Source: Flavisolibacter ginsenosidimutans
Lineage (GTDB): Bacteria > Bacteroidota > Bacteroidia > Chitinophagales > Chitinophagaceae
Direction of reading: 5' to 3'
Assembly: GCF_007970805.1 (NCBI RefSeq)
Contig: NZ_CP042433.1
Span: 1,178,001 to 1,242,000, forward strand
Length of the DNA stretch: 64,000 bases
Shown: one piece after another, positions 21,401 through 28,925 of the stretch
Position numbering within the stretch: position 1 is the first letter of the stretch
Layout: the number at the start of each line of letters is the position of its first letter
Made by a program: the position numbers and the translations under genes
Notes under the pieces: model-generated
What the model saw: the letters and a program-made list of their open reading frames with translations, nothing else
Told to the model about the DNA's origin: nothing
The model's database searches: none

Positions 21401-21993
21401 CTATCAGAGATGGCTTGTTTAAAAGCCCCAAACTTACCCGCCTTTTCCAAAGGTTTTTCTAAAAGAATGGCCAATGGAATGTTGACAGCGTTATAGCCCC
21501 TGAATTGGTTGAACATGTTCAGGAAAATACGGGTAAGCTTTTCGCCGGAATGGTCGTCGGTAACAGCTTCCACATTGAACAGAATGTCCTTGCAATGCAA
21601 GTCAGCAATGCGCTTCTGCAAAGCCTTGAATTTAGACTCTGTTATTTCCTCGTTATTACCTGGCTTAAACGGGTCATATCCCTTTACAGCGGCCAGAATC
21701 TTTTCAAACGCTTTTGCAGAAAAATGCGGGTTTAGGCAATAGTGCATGAATTTGATAAAATGCGACTTACCAGAACCGTAGTAGCCATTGATCCAAATCC
21801 CGGCTTTGCCTTCTCTTTTATTTGCAACGGCATTCAAAAACCGCCATGATTTGTCTAATAAATCATCGGTGAATACATACTCACCTATCTCAGCTTCAAT
21901 GGTAGCTGTGTCGTCGGTGCTTACAACAACGGCCGGATTAATGTTTCGGTCAATGCGTTTTTCAAAAAGTTCACGTATCAGCATGTTACTCAT
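18460..21993 (-). CDS. brxC: BrxC, large BREX P-loop ATPase
   Basis: The 1,177-residue protein has a Walker A GYYGSGKS at residues 70-77 and a Walker B-like FLVDEISQ near residue 270, as in BrxC/PglY of type 1 BREX. The C-terminal part is long and helical. BrxC is essential for BREX function and is believed to form the ATP-dependent core with PglX, PglZ and BrxB. The start overlaps the brxB end by 8 bp; an ATG three codons later (21984) is an alternative start that would leave no real difference in the domain. Gene length matches the family. Confidence 0.95.
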   Translation of the reverse strand: MSNMLIRELFEKRIDRNINPAVVVSTDDTATIEAEIGEYVFTDDLLDKSWRFLNAVANKREGKAGIWINGYYGSGKSHFIKFMHYCLNPHFSAKAFEKILAAVKGYDPFKPGNNEEITESKFKALQKRIADLHCKDILFNVEAVTDDHSGEKLTRIFLNMFNQFRGYNAVNIPLAILLEKPLEKAGKFGAFKQAISDSLQHNWEAEAADLAGYKLETILDIAKKLLPELDVKALHSTLTNPSSYHIGITSKLIPELKEYVAEKGDNFRLVFLVDEISQYIGHNKDILLNLQSIIEEVSHGLKNQVWIALTAQQTLEDVVERFDHHAGKSDEFGKILGRFDTRISLESNDASYITKRRVLEKNATGTKALNDLYAEKKDFIQHQFKLSHDLYKGYDDADDFILSYPFVPYQFRLIADVFSAFQHLGYVITEVKNNERSVIGVTHYTVKEHADEKVGLFIAFDHFFNKLFRNNLTHIGRRVIDRALSLTYVRGNEFAQRVVGTLFMISNLEDNVLLTFPPNIDNLTVLLMTELDQNKAQLQKQIKDVLERLVEESIIREETGKFYFYSEDEIQVTNLIKNTKPTFDDRLSIVNDLINPLLRIESKFALEENDIRIGYAIDDKEIYRNGDIKVNIVLFDKQPLEEKAMNTIANDLYICLNEWFTKDTAFSADLEWYTKNIIYFKNNTSAATGEREKTLQNFKSRNDELKSKLLLKFTEKLLEARFISLQQILEASAVSGSQTRERYANTLRYHLERVYKFIKYAAGYARTAADLRTRVAQSIQITMDGELPNGEAKVEEFILANGNEATMEELVRNFTKIPFGWKDVAVIDMVVMLNARKLRDLEYRNTPRFPAAAFIEKAITTPERPGCVVKSLGGIDAKLVDDATKAFGAIFNKSTSSFPTDGYKLAEQMTQQLAALKDDYASYQDKYDKLYPFGKTFKEITETITAWIDIRDPKRLFTELIDGQAAAKALRDKTEKTKDFITSHIAKYDEIKNFYLGNEANFASLNDSDKDVASKLAQFLLNAEPASEFRVAVKQYEQLKAALSGYIDGLRTKVVTVYEEVFADLETKAAELKVDYNAYINKDQFLQRLKTLNDITQLQLETSKADNFKTEGLETIYRKVAEVADGGSDGREKKTQRYKVSKIRSTISTQEELDAFVKQVSTEMQKLISQNKTIIIE

Positions 21994-22576
21994 TAATAAG
22001 TTTTATAGCACGGTAAAGATTTTCGTCGTTTAAGACTTTAAAGAGGTTGTAATTTTTCTTGGCGTCTCCTGGGTAGAATAAAATGATTTTGTATTCTTTG
22101 ATATAGCCTTCAAATAGGTTCATGAATTTGCTGGCCCGCAGGTAAGGATAGATCTGGCCGAAGCCATACACAAATACGTAGCTTTTCTTCAGATCACTTA
22201 TCTCCGAGAGATGGCTTTGTATCCGGTAATTCAGGTACTCGCAAAACTTTCGATCATTTGCCTTTTGCCGGATGGTTGTTTGAACCGTTGTGTGATTTTT
22301 TGCTTCCTCTGATAAGATAAATTCCAGCCAATTAGAGGTTCCCCATTTTTGCGTCTTTAGGTACTGGCAAAACTCATCGAAAATATTCAGTGCTAATACA
22401 TCAACGAAGTCGGTAGGTCGCACCAGCCTTTCTTTCATCGTTTGTATTTCCTGTCTAATGTGGTATTCCATCTCCGGTTCATACAAATACATATAGGCAG
22501 GAAAAAACAAGTACCCGGTGGCAGGGTCCTGAAATGATTTATCACATAAGAGATCGTATAGTTCTTTAATTGTCAT
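21986..22576 (-). CDS. brxB: BrxB, DUF1788 BREX protein
   Basis: This 196-residue soluble protein matches BrxB in size and position, and in its DUF1788-like features: YVFVYGFGQIYPYLRAS followed by a C-terminal FYPG segment. Its biochemical role is not defined, but BrxB is required for type 1 BREX activity. It overlaps brxA by 11 bp upstream and brxC by 8 bp downstream, so the three are translationally coupled. Assignment is by family resemblance plus gene order. Confidence 0.9.
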   Translation of the reverse strand: MTIKELYDLLCDKSFQDPATGYLFFPAYMYLYEPEMEYHIRQEIQTMKERLVRPTDFVDVLALNIFDEFCQYLKTQKWGTSNWLEFILSEEAKNHTTVQTTIRQKANDRKFCEYLNYRIQSHLSEISDLKKSYVFVYGFGQIYPYLRASKFMNLFEGYIKEYKIILFYPGDAKKNYNLFKVLNDENLYRAIKLINE

Positions 22577-23186
22577 TACAAAAATTAATGATTGTTTCTT
22601 TTTCCGCTTGCTTCAGAAAAAAAGCGTCTAATGTCCACAAATTGCCTTTGCTTAAAAAGTAACAAAAGATAGCTGCCGAAAAAGCTTTCTTTGTTAGCTT
22701 GTCTCTTTCGACTAGCCCCACTTTTCTTAGAATATCAATATACCTTGTTACCACCTTCCGTTTGGTTTGATCCGTCCAGCTATCCACTTCGGGATGGGAA
22801 GAAGATAGCTCCTGTAAACGCATCTCGTACCAATACGGCTCTATCTCTGATTCCAGCGACAAAAACTTTGGTATGGTAACGTTGAAATGGAAATCATAAA
22901 TCAGTTTATAGGTCTGTAAGCAGACGAAAAACAGCAATCCTTTTTTATCCAACTCAGATACCTCATCGTAAACAGCCCAAAAATCAGCATCCATGTAATC
23001 CATACGCAATCTTACTTCCTGGACTACTCTTTTTCTCGATGCCTCAGAATTAACCTTCAGCAGACGGTTTTCTTTTACATCTCTTTCTAATTGACTATTC
23101 CAGTCCGGTTGCCTTAAGATAGTTCCCAAAGCATCAATCTCATTGTATAGCAAACCGCCAGCCGTGAATGAAGTCGTATATTCCAT
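22566..23186 (-). CDS. brxA: BrxA, DUF1819 BREX protein
   Basis: The 206-residue product looks like BrxA (DUF1819): it begins YTTSFTAGGLLYNE, the conserved N-terminal pattern, and is all-helical. BrxA proteins bind DNA and head the type 1 BREX set. The ATG at 23186 is preceded by a 115-bp gap to rmuC, which may hold a promoter or internal processing site; no strong promoter match was seen there. It overlaps brxB by 11 bp. Confidence 0.9.
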   Translation of the reverse strand: MEYTTSFTAGGLLYNEIDALGTILRQPDWNSQLERDVKENRLLKVNSEASRKRVVQEVRLRMDYMDADFWAVYDEVSELDKKGLLFFVCLQTYKLIYDFHFNVTIPKFLSLESEIEPYWYEMRLQELSSSHPEVDSWTDQTKRKVVTRYIDILRKVGLVERDKLTKKAFSAAIFCYFLSKGNLWTLDAFFLKQAEKETIINFCNDN

Positions 23187-23301
23187 AATTCCGCTGCAAG
23201 AAAACGTAATTTAAACCACTTAAAAAATATTACTCTGACGGAGCTCACTATTCTATGAGCAGCACTAAATATTCAAAGAACCTATAAGTATTCGCAACAC
23301 C

Positions 23302-24816
23302 TTACTCTTCACCTAAATTACTCACCTCACCATTTAGCGTCAGCGTGTCAGCAAAGGCAGCTTCGCTTATAATTTCAGCAGGGAAAGCCTTCGTCCCGGT
23401 CTTTATTCCCAATGTTTTGATGGACTCTGCCTGATTAATAAGGTTGCCATGCCCTTTATACAGTTGCCCATAGGCATCTTTCCAGCTATCGTTCGCTTTG
23501 TTCAAGCTATCGCCTACCTTTTTCATATTGTCCACAAAACCTACCAGCTTGTCGTAAAGACGCCCTGCCTTTTCTGCAATCAACTTTGCATTTTTATTAA
23601 TGGCGTCCCGTTGCCAAAGATTGCTGATCAGCTTAATGGTAGTAATAAGGTTAGACGGACTGATAAGTACAATTCCCTTATTGTAAGCATAGCGCCATAA
23701 ATCCTGATCCAGCTGCATAGCCAATATATAGGCTGGTTCAACAGGCATGAACATGATAACTGTATCAAGCGTATTAGGAATTCCGGTATATTTTTTCCCG
23801 CTTAATCCGTCAATATGCCCCTTAATGGATAACAACAAACTTTTAGAAAAGGCTTCTTGCTCCGTCGCAACGTTAGTGGAACAATAGCCAGTGAAATGGC
23901 TCAGTGAAACTTTGGAATCAATAATTACACATCGGTTGTCAGGACAGTTGACAATAAAATCTGGCTGTATGCGAATGCCGTCTTCGTCCTTTGTGCTGTA
24001 TTGTTTGAAATAATGAATATTGTGTTGCAGGCCGCAGTGTTCCAAAATACTTTCTAAAATTTCTTCGCCCCAGTTGCCTTGCTGCTTCGACTGAAAAGTT
24101 AGAGCCTTAGTAAGGTTATTCGCTTGCTCCGACAACATCTTGTGGTTGTTCACCATTTCCTGAATGACACCTTTCAATGTATTACGTTCGGCTGCTTCTA
24201 TGCTGTGTTTCTCAGAAAACTCCTTTTTGAAATTGGCTATATCCGCCTTAAACGGCTCAAGCAAAAGCTTTAGGCTTACTTCCTGCTGTGAACCGAAAAC
24301 TTTTGACTTCTCGTCCAAGATCTTGTGAGCTAAATTGGAAAATTCTTTTTCAAACCTGCGCCCGATGTCTTCAAGCGATTTTGCTTGTTCGTCCAATTGC
24401 CGTGTTTTATATACAACCTCAGCTTCAAGTTTGGCAATTCGGTTTTGCGCAATTGATATTTCGGCCTGTGCTGTTTCCAGCTTTACTTTAAGGTTGTTGA
24501 TTTCGACGTTTCTGTCATTGACGTCGAGCATTAGGCAACCATTTTCCGTATGAGCTTTTGTATAATCAGCCCTTACCTGGATCAACTCTTCTCCTTTGGA
24601 GTGGAGCAGTGAATAGGCTCTCTCTATTTCAGTTCGAGAGCTAACCAAGGCACTGTCAACAACAGCCTTCTGCGTGATTAACTCGTTTAATTGCTTCTTC
24701 GCTGCATCCAATTCAGGAACAGACACAAAATTTTTCTCAAATAAAAGTTTGCGAATAACCCAAGCTATAGTACCACCGGCTAACAAACAAAAGATTGGAA
24801 GAAGGAAACTTTGCAT
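23302..24816 (-). CDS. rmuC: RmuC-family protein inside the BREX locus
   Basis: From the ATG at 24816 the protein has 504 residues. An N-terminal membrane helix (LLPIFCLLAGGTIAWVI) is followed by a long coiled coil (about 30-200) and the RmuC domain (about 200-430). The latter holds the nuclease-like core QGNWGEEILESILE, then PDFIVNCPDNRCVIIDSKVS, in which D-x(n)-DSK resembles the PD-(D/E)XK fold. RmuC proteins limit recombination at inverted repeats. An upstream in-frame codon at 24852 would add 12 residues, but the start used here gives a cleaner membrane anchor. It lies 58 bp after the WYL regulator gene and 115 bp before brxA on the same strand. RmuC is not a core BREX gene, so a role in this island is inferred. 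Confidence 0.88.
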   Translation of the reverse strand: MQSFLLPIFCLLAGGTIAWVIRKLLFEKNFVSVPELDAAKKQLNELITQKAVVDSALVSSRTEIERAYSLLHSKGEELIQVRADYTKAHTENGCLMLDVNDRNVEINNLKVKLETAQAEISIAQNRIAKLEAEVVYKTRQLDEQAKSLEDIGRRFEKEFSNLAHKILDEKSKVFGSQQEVSLKLLLEPFKADIANFKKEFSEKHSIEAAERNTLKGVIQEMVNNHKMLSEQANNLTKALTFQSKQQGNWGEEILESILEHCGLQHNIHYFKQYSTKDEDGIRIQPDFIVNCPDNRCVIIDSKVSLSHFTGYCSTNVATEQEAFSKSLLLSIKGHIDGLSGKKYTGIPNTLDTVIMFMPVEPAYILAMQLDQDLWRYAYNKGIVLISPSNLITTIKLISNLWQRDAINKNAKLIAEKAGRLYDKLVGFVDNMKKVGDSLNKANDSWKDAYGQLYKGHGNLINQAESIKTLGIKTGTKAFPAEIISEAAFADTLTLNGEVSNLGEE

Positions 24817-24874
24817 AAAAAATATTTTGGTTGATACAAAAGTTGGAAGCACTTGTGCAAGCTATTTGCATAGC

Positions 24875-25876
24875 TTATTCATAAATCAAATTGCCAGTTT
24901 GAAAGATCAATTTTATCTGCTCACGTAGAGATTCTGGCTCCAATACTTCTATATCGGCCCCATAGCTTAAGAGGACTGATCGCAACTCATAGTTATTAAT
25001 CAGTTTGAGCTTCACCAAAATACTTCCATCGCTAAAAGGCCCTTCTGTTTCTTGGGTAAAGTGAATGGGCTTGGATGTGATATAAGGGGCTTGTGCTTTT
25101 TTCACTTTTAAAACGATATTACTCACTGCTTCGTCTAATGGAAACGTGACGCCAATTAAATTATTGAAGTAGGTTGCAGGATCAAATAAGTCATTTTCTG
25201 TGAAGGCTCCCTTTGTAGGCTTTACACTTTTCATTCTATCCAATGCAAGATTGCAAAGCGTATTATGTTTATCGTCTCTTGCAATCAAAAACCAGCGGTT
25301 ACGATATTCTTTTAAGAGGTAGGGATGGACTAGTTGGTCGTAAGGTTCTTTTCCGAAAGGTTGATACGTAATTTTTAGAACGATCTTTTCTTTCACACCT
25401 GTGAAAAGGTCATCCATGAATTCTAAACCCGTTGCTGTTGTTTGCCTCTCAAATTGAATAATAGTTCTATCGGCTATGGGATTTTTTGCGATTGTATTTT
25501 CCAACTTAGCAATAACGGAGACCAAATCTTGCGCAATGGAAGCACTCCCTATTTGCTTGATTAATTCTACGGCATCCTTCAAAAGCACAATTTCTTCGTC
25601 AGTTAGAGGAAGTGTTTTTATGGAGTAGTTAGCATCGTCATAGAAATAGTAAACTTTTGCGCCTTGTTTGGCCTTTTTGATAGGAGCAGCCTTTTCATTG
25701 ATCAGGTAATCAAGCGCATATTGAACCGTTCTTTTGCTTACTGTGTCGTCATAGCGGTCGAGTAACTTTTGATTGACAGCCTTCAATAAAGCATCAATAC
25801 TCCATTTCTTGCCCTTTTGACGGAAGCATTCGTCAATAATTTCAATACGGTGGTAGAAGTCTTTAACCTTCGGCAT
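24875..25876 (-). CDS. brxR: WYL-domain transcriptional regulator, BrxR-like
   Basis: This 333-residue protein has an N-terminal helix-turn-helix (about 1-75), a WYL domain (about 140-220, including LKEYRNRWFLIARDD) and a C-terminal WCX-like dimerisation segment ending SLREQIKLIF. WYL regulators next to BREX loci (BrxR) bind an upstream operator and repress the operon; that is family knowledge. Here it leads the run brxR-rmuC-brxABC-pglX-pglZ-brxL. A 30-bp inverted repeat lies just upstream of its start. The name depends on locus position, since WYL proteins are common in defence islands. Confidence 0.82.
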   Translation of the reverse strand: MPKVKDFYHRIEIIDECFRQKGKKWSIDALLKAVNQKLLDRYDDTVSKRTVQYALDYLINEKAAPIKKAKQGAKVYYFYDDANYSIKTLPLTDEEIVLLKDAVELIKQIGSASIAQDLVSVIAKLENTIAKNPIADRTIIQFERQTTATGLEFMDDLFTGVKEKIVLKITYQPFGKEPYDQLVHPYLLKEYRNRWFLIARDDKHNTLCNLALDRMKSVKPTKGAFTENDLFDPATYFNNLIGVTFPLDEAVSNIVLKVKKAQAPYITSKPIHFTQETEGPFSDGSILVKLKLINNYELRSVLLSYGADIEVLEPESLREQIKLIFQTGNLIYE

Positions 25877-25913
25877 GCAGTTTTGTTCTGGAAGCCGAAA
25901 GATAAAAAACTAG

Positions 25914-25943
25914 TTGATAGGTTGCTAATTTGCTATTTATCAA
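25914..25943. promoter_or_regulatory. Inverted repeat upstream of the WYL regulator, candidate operator
   Basis: TTGATA and TATCAA flank an 18-bp centre that holds two copies of TTGCTA(A/T) on the plus strand. It ends 38 bp upstream of the WYL gene start, where an autoregulatory BrxR-type operator would be expected. No binding data are available; the assignment rests on symmetry and position. Confidence 0.4.
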
Positions 25944-25981
25944 TAGGAAAGAAGCTTTTTTGCAAGTGAGCACAAGGGCTT

Positions 25982-26410
25982 TTAAGTTAAAAAGTAGTAA
26001 AAGCCTCTTTCACCCTTTCGCTTTTCTCGTTTGATGCGTTCTGCTTTTAATGCCATGTCAAGAAATGCCGAGAAGTATTGTGCCTGGTTCCAATGGTTAC
26101 GAAGATGCTCTTCTCTTTTCGCCAGCACTTCGATGATTTCCGGGCTACGCAAAGGCTTTCCAGCTTGTTCGAGCACAAAAACTATTTTTTTAACCCACGT
26201 CCATTCTTTGCGGTAGCCATCATCTGGATTTTCATGGGTCTGTATCTTTTCTTTAAGCGCCTGGACCTCTTTTGTGAGTAACAATATATCATTATAGGCT
26301 TGTTTTAAGTCTTCACGTAGCAAGTGGATGTCACGTTCCTTGCCTTTGAGCATATCGGCTGCTTCTTTTCGGGTATAAATCTTTTCTGTAGAACGGATGC
26401 TTTCTCTCAC
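25982..26410 (-). CDS. Coiled-coil plus winged-helix-like hypothetical protein
   Basis: The 142-residue protein starts with GTG at 26410. It begins with a short segment that may be DNA-binding (YTRKEAADMLKGKERDI), then a coiled coil (about 25-60), and ends in a compact domain (about 68-142) with the look of a winged helix: PLRSPEIIEVLAKRE, then a basic GERGFYYF wing. It is divergent from the recombinase operon and separated from it by 11-bp tandem repeats. A role as a regulator of the island or of recombinase expression is plausible but inferred. Confidence 0.65.
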   Translation of the reverse strand: MRESIRSTEKIYTRKEAADMLKGKERDIHLLREDLKQAYNDILLLTKEVQALKEKIQTHENPDDGYRKEWTWVKKIVFVLEQAGKPLRSPEIIEVLAKREEHLRNHWNQAQYFSAFLDMALKAERIKREKRKGERGFYYFLT

Positions 26411-26484
26411 GATTGTTTTTGTTTCTTTATTTATTGGTTTTAAAACTTATCCACAACGGCGCTTTCACCCTGTTTCAGTTATTT

Positions 26485-26561
26485 TTTAATCGCATTCTAA
26501 TCCAATTCTAATCGTTGTCTTGGCCCGGTCTAATGCCTTTCTAATTCTGGTCTTATGCTTA
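26485..26561 (+). repeat. Seven degenerate 11-bp tandem repeats, TCTAATnnnnn
   Basis: Starting at 26485 the sequence falls into seven consecutive 11-bp units whose first six bases are TTTAAT, TCTAAT, TCTAAT, TCTTGG, TCTAAT, TCTAAT, TCTTAT. Four units are identical in the first six bases. The last five bases vary. The period of about one helical turn puts all copies on one face of DNA, as in a cooperative protein-binding array. It lies in the divergent region between the 142-residue protein gene and the recombinase operon. Confidence 0.75.
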
Positions 26562-26647
26562 TAAAATTGCCACGTTGTGCTGTGAACAAAATTAGTTGCT
26601 CGAAACTGCCAATGCTAATACTTTTAGCATTATTTATCAACAACTCT

Positions 26648-26992
26648 ATGAAAAAGCTACCCAAATCTGCTGCTCAAAAAGAACACTCCCTATCTGTAAT
26701 TCCCAAAACCCGACCGAGCTATGAAGACGTTGAGCTTATTAACCTGAAGAAAGTACCCTTAACGCCGGAAGTGCTGAGATCCTTTGAAGGCTTTGAACAC
26801 ACGTCTGACGAGGAGGCGGAAAACATTTGCCACACCTCCTCCCAATTTGCCTACATCCTGCTGGACTTCCTCTCCCGTAAAAACAACATTTTCATTGATA
26901 ATCAACAAGTTGTATCTTTGAAAGAGAACGAAACGATGGTTATAAGCATAAATGAATCACAATCTGAACCCCTTAAAAACAAAGCCGCATGA
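26648..26992 (+). CDS. Small hypothetical protein coupled to the recombinase
   Basis: The likely ATG at 26648 gives 114 residues; an in-frame start at 26555 would add a hydrophobic 31-residue leader and overlap the repeat array, so I prefer the shorter form. The protein is acidic in the middle and has no motif I recognise. Its stop overlaps the recombinase start (ATGA), so the two are probably translated together. Small partners of large serine recombinases can be directionality factors, but nothing in the sequence proves this. Confidence 0.55.
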   Translation: MKKLPKSAAQKEHSLSVIPKTRPSYEDVELINLKKVPLTPEVLRSFEGFEHTSDEEAENICHTSSQFAYILLDFLSRKNNIFIDNQQVVSLKENETMVISINESQSEPLKNKAA

Positions 26993-28695
26993 GTCTTGAC
27001 GCGTTTAAACAATTTGGACACCAGTCTTCTCTTCGGGTTGTTACGAACAGCATGAAGAACGCAGTGGTCTATACCCGCGTTTCATCAAAAGAGCAAGCTG
27101 ATACCAACCTTTCCTTGGACTTTCAGCGGCGGGTGATTGAGGAGTATGCCGCAAAGCAAGGTCTATCCATACTTAGCTACTTTGGCGGCACTTATGAATC
27201 TGCTAAAACAGACGGGCGAAAGGAGTTTCTGCGGATGCTAGAATTTATCAAAAAGCATAAAGGAAAGGTTTCTCATATCCTGGTCTATACCCTTGACCGC
27301 TTTTCCCGAACGGGTGGTGGCGCAATTAAGCTTGCCCAAGACCTGCGCGAAAAGTACGGCGTGAGTGTTTTTGCCGTTACGCAGCCAACAGATACCTCCA
27401 ACCCAAGCGGCGTACTACATCAAAACATTCAACTTCTATTCTCTGAGTTTGACAACCAGCTCCGCAAGCAACGGGCGGTTGCCGGCATGAAAGAGAAATT
27501 TCAAAAAGGAGAATGGGTGACCCGTGTACCGCAAGGCTATGATATTATTAAAATCAATGGAGTTCGGAAGATCGTAGTGAACGAAGAAGGAAAGAAGTTG
27601 CGTAAGGCATTTCATTGGCGGGCCCGTGGAATGAAAAACGAAGAGATCATTCAGCGGCTCTGTGCGATGGGTGTAAAGATGTATAAGCAGCAGTTGACCA
27701 AGCTTTTTAAAAAGCCTTTTTATTGCGGCATCATCAACCATGCAATTCTTGATGGAAAGGTTGTAGAAGGCAACCATGAAGCACTTATCTCCAAAGAGAT
27801 CTTTTTGCAGGTGAACGGCCTTCACCGTGCAGCGCACAACTACGGCGTACCGCACAAAAAAGAAGTGGAGGCTGTACCGCTGAAAGTCTTCATTAAATGT
27901 GACGACTGCGGAGAGCTATTTACAGGCTACGTGGTAAAAGCAAAAGGACTGTGGTATTACAAGTGCAGAACCAAGGGATGCGGCTGCAACCGGAGTGCCA
28001 AAAAAATGCATGAGGAATTTGAAACCTTGCTTGCATCTTACAGCGTAGAGCCAAAAATGATTAAGCCCATTGCTTACCAAATAGAATACTGGTTTGAGCA
28101 GCTCAATAAGGAATCCATCGAACAAGAAAAGACCTTGAAAGAAAAACTGATCGAGGTGACCAAGAAGATTGACACCATTGAAGAAAAGCACTATGTCTTA
28201 GAAGAAATGAACAAGGAAAGCTTTGAGAAGTTCTATGTCCGTTACAACAAAGAACGAGAAGAAATCAAGGAGGTACTGGAAAAGCTAACCCCGCAGATTT
28301 CGAACCTCAAAAAGAGTATTGAAGAAGGTGTTACCTTTTCGACCAAACTCGCTACAGTATGGACTTCCAGCACGGTTGGTAAGAAAGAAAAGCTACAAAA
28401 ACTGCTCTTTCCCGAGGGAATCATCTATTCAAAGAAAAATGCGGCATTTCGAACCGAAAAAGTAAACTCGTTTTTTGGGCTTGTTGCCCAAGCAGCAAGG
28501 GATTCATGCAAAAATAAAATGGGGACAAACAAAGCTTTGCCTTGTTTGTCCCCATCAGCGGAGAGGGAGGGATTCGAACCCTCGGTACAGTTGCCCGTAC
28601 AACGGTTTTCGAGACCGTCCCATTCGACCACTCTGGCACCTCTCCTACCTTTCTCAATAATAGAAAAATACGGTGGATGGAAGGCAAAGAAATGA
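26989..28695 (+). CDS. Large serine recombinase (integrase of the defence island)
   Basis: This protein of up to 568 residues has a resolvase-type catalytic domain with YTRVSSKEQ (nucleophilic serine), GRKEFLRML and YTLDRFSRTGGG. A recombinase domain follows (about 165-280), then a zinc ribbon (CDDCGELF and CRTKGCGC) and a long coiled coil. An alternative ATG at 27052 starts directly before the catalytic domain. Large serine recombinases integrate and excise mobile elements by recombining att sites. The last ~60 codons run antisense through the terminator and the whole tRNA-Ser gene, so this C-terminus is created by the attachment junction. It is upstream-coupled to the 114-residue ORF. Confidence 0.92.
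   Translation: MSLDAFKQFGHQSSLRVVTNSMKNAVVYTRVSSKEQADTNLSLDFQRRVIEEYAAKQGLSILSYFGGTYESAKTDGRKEFLRMLEFIKKHKGKVSHILVYTLDRFSRTGGGAIKLAQDLREKYGVSVFAVTQPTDTSNPSGVLHQNIQLLFSEFDNQLRKQRAVAGMKEKFQKGEWVTRVPQGYDIIKINGVRKIVVNEEGKKLRKAFHWRARGMKNEEIIQRLCAMGVKMYKQQLTKLFKKPFYCGIINHAILDGKVVEGNHEALISKEIFLQVNGLHRAAHNYGVPHKKEVEAVPLKVFIKCDDCGELFTGYVVKAKGLWYYKCRTKGCGCNRSAKKMHEEFETLLASYSVEPKMIKPIAYQIEYWFEQLNKESIEQEKTLKEKLIEVTKKIDTIEEKHYVLEEMNKESFEKFYVRYNKEREEIKEVLEKLTPQISNLKKSIEEGVTFSTKLATVWTSSTVGKKEKLQKLLFPEGIIYSKKNAAFRTEKVNSFFGLVAQAARDSCKNKMGTNKALPCLSPSAEREGFEPSVQLPVQRFSRPSHSTTLAPLLPFSIIEKYGGWKAKK
28521..28553 (-). terminator. Rho-independent terminator of tRNA-Ser
   Basis: A perfect 12-bp stem (GGGGACAAACAA with TTGTTTGTCCCC) and 9-nt loop lie six bases downstream of the tRNA 3' end on the minus strand, followed by the T-rich ATTTTATTTTTG. 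It lies inside the recombinase reading frame on the other strand. Confidence 0.85.
28559..28645 (-). tRNA. tRNA-Ser, anticodon CGA
   Basis: The minus strand folds into a class II tRNA of 87 nt. The acceptor arm pairs GGAGAGG with CCTCTCC, with discriminator G; CCA is not encoded. The anticodon loop CTCGAAA reads CGA for serine, and the T arm is GAGGG-TTCGAAT-CCCTC. A long variable arm, typical for serine, lies between. The 3' end faces the recombinase gene, the usual arrangement for an element integrated at a tRNA 3' end. Confidence 0.95.
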
Positions 28696-28925
28696 ATAAG
28701 GAGCCTTCTTTACCTTTTGCTATCTGCCGGGCAAAACTAAAGAATTATCTTGTTTAAGAACGGGCAAGTTGTATTTCGTTTGTACACCTAACTTATTGGA
28801 ATTGCTTTTATATAATGAAGAAGAGCCAGGATTATACAACAACGAATGATATTCGCTGCTTATGTTGTAGCGCAGGGCAAAGCAAGAACTTTCTTCCGGC
28901 GATATTTTTATCGCTTTCACATTTC

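Noticed and set aside
27436-27855. 139-codon minus-strand frame
   Set aside because: Shadow of the serine recombinase.
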